Shown here: piece by piece, positions 57,116 through 64,000 of the stretch
How positions within the stretch are numbered: position 1 is the stretch's first letter
How the letters are laid out: every line of letters starts with the position of its first letter
DNA from: Laguncularia racemosa
Lineage: Eukaryota > Streptophyta > Magnoliopsida > Myrtales > Combretaceae
Reading direction: 5' to 3'
DNA: 64,000 nt
NCBI GenBank assembly: GCA_037954665.1
Contig: JBBMOL010000058.1
Coordinates: 1,798,001-1,862,000, forward strand
Notes under the pieces: generated by a model
The model's database searches: none
The model's input: the letters and a program-made list of their open reading frames with translations, nothing else
Told to the model about the DNA's origin: nothing
Translations under genes and position numbers: made by a program

Positions 57116-59185
57116 TGTCGAGTCTAATTTTTGATTTCCCATTCCTAATTCGATCTATACTAGACCCTATGCTCATTTAATGTAGATCCTCGACTTGAGT
57201 TAGGAATTTCGTTTTGTTTTGGAGTCGCCACCCAACTGTTGTTGGGAAAGATTGAATTAGAACTAATTGAGCAGATTAGTTCTAATTTGGATCACTAGTC
57301 GTCGTGATTTCCTTTTCTCATTTTTTGTGAAAAGAGGAAAGGGAAAAACCAGAGTTTCTGAGTTTGGATGCTAACCTATTAAAACCCTAAGGTTACTACC
57401 ATAATCTCCTAAAGTCTAAACTTTATCTAGAAATGTCTTTTATTTATTTTTTTGTTGTCTTTTTATTTTGTTTTTGAATAATCTATTATGAGAAAATGAT
57501 TTTTATTCCTTTTTAGGGTTTCCCCAAATGGGTGCCTACGTACTTGCTATTTATGATCAAACGTGCCGTAGTTCGCTTTTCCTGAAAAACTTTAGTGTGT
57601 TTGTGAATTTTAATTATGAATTTTTTTTATTTATGTTTTTACCATTTTAGGATTTTTCTAAAAAAAATCTAAGCCTAAGCTTGATAATTTGATTTTTTGA
57701 AAATAATAATTATTTTAAGGAAAAACCAATTTTGGATTTATTTAAGGAAATGATTTTTCTAAGTGATAAAAATTTCATTTTTCTATTTTTCAACTCATTT
57801 CTACTATTATAATTTTTTATTGATTTTTATGAATTTTTATAATTTCTTATTAATTTTTTATAATTTTTATGAACTTTTATTAATTTTCATAATTCTTATA
57901 ATTTTTATTGAAAAATTTTCTCCTAGATTTTTTATCTATCCTATTCTAAAATCTAAATTTTTATTATTATTCTTTTCTAATATTTTTGTTATTTTCTTTA
58001 TAATTTTTCACATTTTTACTATTTATGATTATAATTATTATTTTTATTTTATTATTCATCCTAAATTAAATCCTAAAAAAAAAAATCTAAAATCTAACAT
58101 TTTTTCTATTTTTGAATTATAAAAAACAAATAAGTAAATAAAAAAATTCGAAATAAATAAAATAGATAAATAAAAATTGAAAAATCTGACTTACCTGGAT
58201 CCGGGTCGGTGCACGGGTCGGGTTGAAGCGGGTCGAGTCGATCGGACACGGTGGCTGGGAGTGCTTGTTAACGGCATTCCGGCGGCTTTCTACGGCGTTT
58301 AAAGGTGGCTTCCGAGCTTTTGAGGGATGGGGAACTCAACCGTGGCAGTGGTTTTCTTCAAGATCGCCTCCAGGTGGAGGTTTCAAGCTCGATCGGCGGT
58401 CGCGGGTTGAAGAATTCCGGCGAGGCTTCGATTCTCTCTTTTTTCTCACTTTTTCTCACTTTTGATTCATGCTTCTGCCTCTCCCCTTCATCCTCTATTT
58501 ATAGGTGCAAGAAATCGAGCTGGATAAGCTTGGATTTCCACCGATTGAAGAAAATTGGATTTATGATTAAAACCCATCTCTGATTTGTGCAAATCCATTG
58601 ATTTGTTGTGATTTGATTCCAATTGGATGATGTTTATCTCATTTCAGTTGAAGATTTGTTGGATTTGTGCAAAAAAATTGAATCAAAACGGCCAAAATTC
58701 GATTTTTTCTCCTCGCCGGCGATCTCGGACGGAGGTTGAAGATGATCACGCGCCCGGCGCATGCGTCCGCTCCAGCCAATCAGCTGCTAACACATGTCCT
58801 AGGCAATGGAAAAAATTTGCAAAACGCGGATTTTGCCTCCCCTGCGTTTCGAACTCGTGACCAAACCCACTCCTGCGCGCACCAGACCAAGGTTCGGACC
58901 AGCTGGGCTAGCCCACTTTCGCGATTTTCTTATTTTCGCAATTTGTATATATGCAATGCGATTTTTTTTTTTATTTTTTGAAATTTCAAAAATTTGTAAA
59001 AATTATTTAACCCTTTTTATTGCCATTTCTGCAATTATTTTCCAAAATTGATATATTTTTCCTATTTATTTTATTTTTTGAATATTTTTCCTATTTTTGT
59101 TAAATTAGAGAAAAAAATGGAAAAAATTGAAAATTGATTGTGGTTGATTATTATTGATCATTAGAGTAAAAATGGGGTGTTTACA
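57116..59185 (-). mobile_element. Tat/Ogre-type LTR 'B', 3' LTR of the element carrying pol
   Basis: 2070-bp LTR, plus strand TGTCGAGTCTAATTTTTG to GGGGTGTTTACA; the same family and orientation as LTR A, with extra AT-rich sequence (57740-58130). In sense it is preceded by the purine tract AAAAAGGGGTAG (59186-59200) and by the 3' region of the Tat pol gene, so it is that element's 3' LTR. TATAAATAG in sense at 58495-58503. The 5' LTR would lie beyond 64000. Confidence 0.92.
58846..58910 (-). promoter_or_regulatory. tRNA-like A-box/B-box pair in LTR B
   Basis: Minus strand: TAGCCCAGCTGG (58910-58899) fits the A-box consensus exactly and AGTTCGAAAC (58855-58846) fits the B-box consensus RGTTCRANNC, 55 bases apart start to start. 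It is 275 bp from the LTR's sense start. Confidence 0.62.
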
Positions 59186-59309
59186 ACTACCCCTTTTTGT
59201 AGTAAAGTTTGAAAAACTTAACTACAAAGACAAGAAAGACGCCATTTTTAGCCTCTTGATTGAATGGATAACGCTTTGGTTTGGTTGGTTATCTGGAATT
59301 GGGTCTCTA

Positions 59310-60315
59310 GTAGGAAAATGCTCCATGAGCTAATAATCCCACGAGTATTTTGCGATGGTTGGTATTGCTTAGGAAATAGTCCTAACAATCTAGAATAATG
59401 TATTATTCCAAAGAGTGCTCTATGGGCTGATTAATTGGCGATAGGAAACATCTCAAGAATTGTTTAGGAGGGTGTTAATGTAAATTGAATAGATGATGAT
59501 AGGAAGCGTCTTAACGGACTAGCAACCTTGAAGAGAAGTTTTAGGAAGTGCTCTTATGAGCTGGCTACCTGTCAATAAAAGCATCCGACTAGACTAGCGA
59601 CTGTTTGGGAAAATACCTTTGAAGAGTGCTCTTATGAGCTGACTAATCGATCATCAAATTTGAAAAGTGCTCCTATGAGCTGACTAATTAATAGATTTGA
59701 AAAGTGCTCTTTTGAGCTAACTAATCGATGGATTTGAAAGTGCTCTTCTGAGCTGACTGATAGATTCGAAAAGTGCTCATCTGAGCTAACTGATCGATAG
59801 ATTTGAAAAGTGCTCTTATGAGCTAACTTATCGATAGATTTGAAAAGTACTCCTATGAGCTAACTTCAAGAAAAGGTGTCTAGGAAAGTGCTCCTTCGCG
59901 GGCTAACTAACCTATAGCGAGGGGACATGCCTGAAAAAGTGCCCCTATGGGCTGACATTTTTGAAGGGGTGTTTGGGAAAGTGCCCTATTGTGGGCTGAC
60001 AACCCTGGGTGGGAAGTGTCTTCTTAGACTCACAACCTTAGGGAAGAAATGTTTCGAAAGGTACCCCTACAGGCTGACCTTAAGAAGAGATATTTAGGGA
60101 AATGCCCCATTGTGGGCTGATTAACCTATATGGAGAAACGTCTCAAAAAGTGCCTTTATAGGTTAACCCTAAGAGAGAATATTTAGGGAAGTGCCCCAAT
60201 GTGGGCTGACTAGCCTATGGTAGGAATACATGTCTCGAAAGGTGCCCCAATGTGCTGACCCTACGAGAGGATGTTCAGGGAAGTGCCCTAATGTGGGCTG
60301 ACTAATCTTATGCTT
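59310..60315. repeat. Minisatellite-like tandem array in the Tat element's 3' region
   Basis: Short diverged units built around AAAGTGCTC-TATGAGCTGACTAATCGATAGATTTG (about 36-40 bp) run in tandem from about 59600 to 59875. Left and right of that the same core (GTGC[CT]C...GGGCTGAC) recurs at wider spacing, 59318-60310, at least fifteen occurrences in all. The array lies between the pol stop (60806) and the 3' LTR. Tandem arrays in this position are a known trait of Tat/Ogre elements and a known source of plant satellite DNA. 60316-60805 is the rest of the 3' untranslated region. Confidence 0.85.
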
Positions 60316-60805
60316 TCGAATATGCCTCTACTGACTGGGTTAAATGATTTGATGTTTTCGTGATGTGTGGATGATAGTTATTTATTTTAATATGTTTGCT
60401 AATTTATCGTGGATAGCAACCAAACAACCGAACCCTCGTGCTGGTTTGCTCTTGCTTCGCTTACTCTTGCTTTAACACAGGGTTAAAGATCTTGATGCGC
60501 TTCCTTTCTTATGCGCATGGCTCTTTTGATGGTAGTGTTATCCTACTAATGCACGAGGTTTTAATGCTCAAAAGTAGGTAGAAGTATATCACAAAATTTA
60601 TTGAGATTCATTTTCAATGTTTATTATTCATTGGTGAAGTGGTAGGTAATGTGTTTAGGAATTTTTGCTTTAATGAGATTTGGTTGGATTTATCGACTAT
60701 TCAGAGACATTAACTTTGCTTGTAAAAAAAATGAAAACTAGACTCAACGAAATTTGTATTGAATATTGGCTTTCATAAACAATGGCAAAATTTCAATTCC
60801 TTTGC

Positions 60806-61880
60806 TTAAGGATAGTACATCTTATCAGCATCTGCATTAATGGGGTCTCTCAATTCTGGACCATCCATTTGAGTCAATATCAGAGCGCCTCCTGACAATA
60901 TCTTCTTCACCACATAGGGACCCTCATAGTTCGGGGTAAATTTCCCTCTAGAATCTTGGGCATTCGGGAGAGCTTTCTTTAGCACCAGATCTCCTTCCTT
61001 GAAGCATCGAGGCCTCATTTTCTTGTTAAATGCTCGGACCATCCTTTGATGGTAACACTGGCCGTGACATAATGCAGTGAGTCTTTTTTTATCAATCAGA
61101 TTTAGTTGATCAAGTCTCTTCTTTACCCAGTCTAATTCAGTTAACTGAGTTTCTGACAGAATTCTGAATGATGGTATTTCGATCTCGACTGGCAAGACTA
61201 CCTCAGTGCCATATACTAATGAATATGGGGTAGCTCCAATGGATGTTCTAATTGAGGTCCTATAGGCCATGAGGGCAAACGACAACATCTCGTGCCAATC
61301 TTTGTAAGTAGTTGTCATTTTTTCGATGATCTTTTTGATATTCTTGTTGGCTGCTTCTACTGCCCCGTTCATCTGAGGTTGGTAGGGAGTTGAATTTCTA
61401 TGGTTTATGTGGAATTGTTGACATAAACCTGTCATCGATTTGTTGTTAAGATTGGTACCGTTGTCGGTGATGAGACTCAAGAACTCCATATTGAGCTATT
61501 ATGTCCCTTTTCAAGAAGCGGACTATTACCCCTTTGGTGACATTGGTATATGATGAAGCTTCTACCCACTTAGTGAAGTAATCAATTGCTACCAATATGA
61601 ACCTGTGGCCATTGGATGCTGTCGGAGTGATTGGGCTTATTATGTTGATCCCCTATATGGAGAAAGGCCATGGTGCTGACAACGAGTGCAACTCGTTGGG
61701 CGGAGCATTTATCCGGTTTGCGTACACTTGATACAAATGACAGTGCTTGACATATTTTATGCAATCTGATTCCACGGTTAACCAATAGTAGCCTAACCTC
61801 ATGATTTTTCGGGCCAACATGTAACCATTCATATGAGGTCCATATACCCCTTCATGTACTTCTTTCATCAGTTCACATGC
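60806..61880 (-). pseudogene. Tat-type integrase (C-terminal end of pol)
   Basis: Minus strand, reading from about 61880: zinc-binding region (EVHEGVYGPHMNGYMLARKI, then CIKYVKHCHLYQ), a TAG at 61653-61655 where the family has Trp (PFSI-stop-GI), the catalytic core with Asp in FILVAIDYFTKWVEAS, a small frameshift near 61490, then SLITDNGTNLNNK (second Asp) and NGAVEAANKNIKKII (Glu), giving the D,D-35-E triad. The open frame 61489-60806 continues through RTSIRTSIGATPYSLVYGTE and the C-terminal domain (FKEGDLVLKKALP, GKFTPNYEGPYVV) to a stop at 60806-60808. Three lesions or fewer separate it from an intact domain. 227 codons are open at the 3' end. Confidence 0.93.
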
Positions 61881-62139
61881 TTCATTTTTATCCGGACATC
61901 TTAGCAAGGTGGTATCAGACGATCTTTTGTAAAGCACAGACCTACTTAATAAGAAATGACTTGCTAACCTTCTAAGTGTTCTTTGGTCATTCTTGCTAGC
62001 CATTTCAGGGTATTTGCTTTCTTGGAGAAAAGTTTTGATGTCGTGATACCAAGGCTTATTATCTTGTCCTTTTTCAATTGCTAAACAGTAGGCGGACCGA
62101 TTTTTGATGTCTATTTTCAACTGTTGGACTTCGGCTCCC

Positions 62140-62580
62140 CCTGTTATCTGGATCATAGATGCTAGTGTGACGAGTGCATCTGCAAACTGATTATGAGTTC
62201 TTGGGACATATGTGAAAGTGATTGCCTTGAATTCTTCGATTAGCTCTGTCAAATGTTGATGGTATGGTACTAGTTTGGGGTCTTTAGTCTTGTATTCCCC
62301 TCTTGTCTGTAATATGATAAGTGATGAATCCCCGTATACTTCTAATTCATGGATTTCCATGTGGCAAGCCATTTTGAGGCCGAGGATGCATGCCTCATAT
62401 TCCGCTATATTATTGGTATATGGAAATGTAAGCCTTGTTGCTGAAGGGAATTGTGTGCCGTCTAGGGATATCAACACTGCCCCAATCCCACAACCGAATA
62501 CATTGGTAGCTCCGTCGAAGAACATCTTCCACTTAGGGTTTCGCTCTATCCCATAATCTTCTACTGGTGTTCCTTCCACT
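62140..62580 (-). pseudogene. Archaeal-type (second) RNase H of the Tat pol
   Basis: Within the 333-codon minus frame 62651-61653: WKMFFDGATNVFGCGIGAV (first Asp), NNIAEYEACILGLKMA (Glu), LEVYGDSSLIILQT (second Asp), TFTYVPRTHNQFADALVTLA (last Asp). This is the RVT_3-like archaeal-type RNase H that Tat-lineage gypsy elements carry in addition to the ordinary retroelement RNase H; it lies between the latter and the integrase, as expected. The domain itself has no stops and keeps all four acidic residues. Confidence 0.9.
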
Positions 62581-62581
62581 G

Positions 62582-62960
62582 TTAATATATTTTCATCAGG
62601 GAATTGAACTTGTGGCTCTTGGGAATCTCCTTCGACAGGGTGTTTTTCCAATTGGTCGGCCCTTTCATCGAGTTTTGATTTATGTATGTGATATCAAACT
62701 CCAATAAGAGCATTTTCCATTTAGAGATTCTCCCTATCAAAATGGGCTTCTCTGCCAAGTACTTTAGAGGATCATGTCTTGTCAGCAGCTCAATATGATA
62801 GTAAATGGTGTATAGCCTTAACTGGTGCATGACCCAAATCAGAGCACAGCAAGTCCTCTCTACTTCTGAATACCTCTATTCCCCATCTGTGAATTTCTTG
62901 CTTAAGTAATTTATGGAAAGCTCTCTTCCCTCTTCATCTTTTTGCCCCATCATGCATCCC
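62582..62960 (-). pseudogene. Retroelement RNase H (first) of the Tat pol, broken
   Basis: Follows the RT: ELSINYLSKKFTDGE, then a TAG at 62876-62878, then RYSEVERTCCALIWVMHQLR, LLTRHDPLKYLAEKP and WKMLLLEFDITYI. Around 62668 the frame changes (KGPTNWKN in one frame, DQLEKHPVEGD in the other), so a one-base loss separates this domain from the archaeal-type RNase H. Decay of this domain relative to the second RNase H fits what is known of the Tat lineage, where the second domain is thought to act in its place. Confidence 0.85.
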
Positions 62961-64000
62961 ATGGATTCAGGGAGTATCGTGAGGTATAAGAATAAGGGCT
63001 TCCTTTGCTTCGGGACTATCAAGACTGGAGGTTTTATGAGATAGTCTTTGATCGTCCTGAATGCTTCTTCACATTCGTCGTCCCATTCTACTGCGGCATT
63101 CTTTTTCAACAGACGGAATAGTGGCCGGCACTTATCTGTGAGCTGTGAGATAAAACGAACTATGTAATTCAACCTTCCCAGCAAACCTCTTACTTCTTTG
63201 ATAGTGTATGGAGAAGGTAGCTCTAATATAGACTTTACTTTGTCAGGGTCGATTTTAATGCCTTCCCGGCTTATAACAAACCCTAACAACTTGCCCGTTG
63301 TGACCCCGAAAGTGCACTTCTCCGGATTTAACTTGAGCTGGAACTTCCTCAGTCGCTTAAACAACTTTCTCAGGATATCTGTATGGCTTTCTTCTTCTTT
63401 AGACTTGGCTATCATGTCGTCGACGTATACTTCAACTTCTCGATGCATCATGTCATGAAGTATTGCGACCATGGCTCTCTGGTATGTTGCCCCGACGTTT
63501 TTCAAGCTGAAGGGCATGACTTTATAACAAAAAGTTCCCCATGTTGTGATGAAAGTCATTTTCGTTTTATCTTCTTCGGCCATTTTTATTTGATTATATC
63601 CTGAGAAACCGTCCATAAATGAGAAAAGATGGTTTCCTATAGTGTTGTCCACTAGAACATCAATGTGAGGTAGGGGGAAGTTATCTTTTGGTGTTGCTTG
63701 GTTAAGTCCCGGAAGTCTACGCATACGTGTACTTTTTCATTCTTTTTTCATAACGGGAACTATATTCGCTACCCATTCTGGGTAATCAGACACTTCGATG
63801 AACCATATTTTTAGCAGTTTCTTGACTTCCTCTTTGATTTTTAGTAAGATGTCAGGCCTAAATCTTCTAAATTTCTGTTTTTTAGGTTTGACATCTTCAC
63901 TTGTGGGAAGCCTATGAACCACTATTGATTGGTCTAGTCTTGGAATGTTACCATATGACCAGGCGAACACATCCGCATATTCAGTTAACAGCTCGGTCAT
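62960..64000 (-). pseudogene. Reverse transcriptase of the Tat pol, runs off the window
   Basis: Minus strand entering from the right edge: TELLTEYADVFAWSYGNIP, EEVKKLLKIWFIEVSDYPEW and ANIVPVMKK (64000-63737). The frame is then disturbed between about 63690 and 63740; the VCVDFRDL block can be read there in another frame. The long frame 63724-62876 follows: ATPKDNFPLPHIDVLVDNTI, LFSFMDGFSGYNQIKMAEED, TFCYKVMPFSLKNVGATYQR, EVYVDDMIAKSKEEE (the YVDD catalytic motif intact) and KLNPEKCTFGVTTGKLLGF. Palm and thumb are complete. Gag and protease lie beyond 64000. Confidence 0.94.

Noticed and set aside
57763..58122. 119-codon Phe/Ile/Tyr-rich frame, like a membrane protein
   Set aside because: Translation of a TTTTTAT-rich AT tract inside LTR B; low complexity, absent from the other LTR copies.
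58627..59051. Overlapping 77-81-codon plus frames with Pro/Arg-rich starts
   Set aside because: They read the antisense of the tRNA-like segment and U3 of LTR B; similar short frames in LTR A do not share a conserved protein.
59600..59875. Regularly spaced repeats resembling a CRISPR array
   Set aside because: Units are diverged and contiguous without unique spacers, in a plant retroelement 3' region; it is a minisatellite.

Overview
This is a repeat-dense plant nuclear window, most likely from a eudicot. The evidence is AT-rich intergenic DNA, many plant-type LTR retrotransposons, an L1-type LINE, hAT and PIF/Harbinger DNA transposons, and one intact six-exon host gene with GT-AG introns: a clade III glutamate receptor-like channel (GLR3, closest from memory to GLR3.4). 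I cannot name the species. Nearly everything else is mobile DNA in various states of decay, much of it nested.

Layout. 1-3.5 kb: 3' part of a copia element, then the integrase-chromodomain end of a gypsy element. 3.64-9.88 kb: a structurally complete PIF/Harbinger transposon with terminal inverted repeats and a TTA duplication. It carries a transposase gene and a Myb/SANT-like gene, each with one premature stop, plus two host-gene fragments (PDX1-like and kinesin motor) in its 5' non-coding half. 9.9-20 kb: a mosaic of old duplications with LTR/leader pieces, a gypsy gag, a copia gag/protease piece and a gypsy RNase H piece. 20.8-32.2 kb: a duplicated block, an L1-type LINE (minus), a 1.9-kb solo LTR with perfect CATCA duplications, a TRIM-like candidate, and a ~0.8-kb unit in three tandem copies, each holding a hAT-type MITE. 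32.2-39.2 kb: a hAT element interrupted in its BED domain by a 3.3-kb gag-protease LTR retrotransposon that has intact ends but no reverse transcriptase or integrase. 39.2-43.5 kb: AT-rich intergenic DNA with one fold-back element. 43.57-52.02 kb: the GLR3 gene, whose third intron (3.5 kb) holds retroelement debris. 54.3-55.0 kb: a 'putative gypsy-type transposon' domain cut by an LTR. 55.03-64.0 kb: two ~2-kb Tat/Ogre-type LTRs in a row, then the 3' tandem-repeat region and the pol gene (integrase, archaeal-type RNase H, RNase H, RT; all minus) of a Tat element that runs off the right edge.

The observations I consider most worth following up are: (i) all three Tat-type LTRs (24.3, 55.0 and 57.1 kb) carry tRNA-like A-box/B-box motifs 273-283 bp inside the LTR in sense orientation, upstream of a conserved TATAAATAG; (ii) the Harbinger element holds at least two host-gene fragments, one with a splice acceptor, implying DNA-level capture; (iii) the gag-protease-only LTR element sits in a hAT transposon; (iv) a MITE insertion is datable by an empty paralogous site 7 kb away.

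Only the GLR3 gene looks like a working host gene. All alignments here were made by eye; percent identities and family names need database confirmation.
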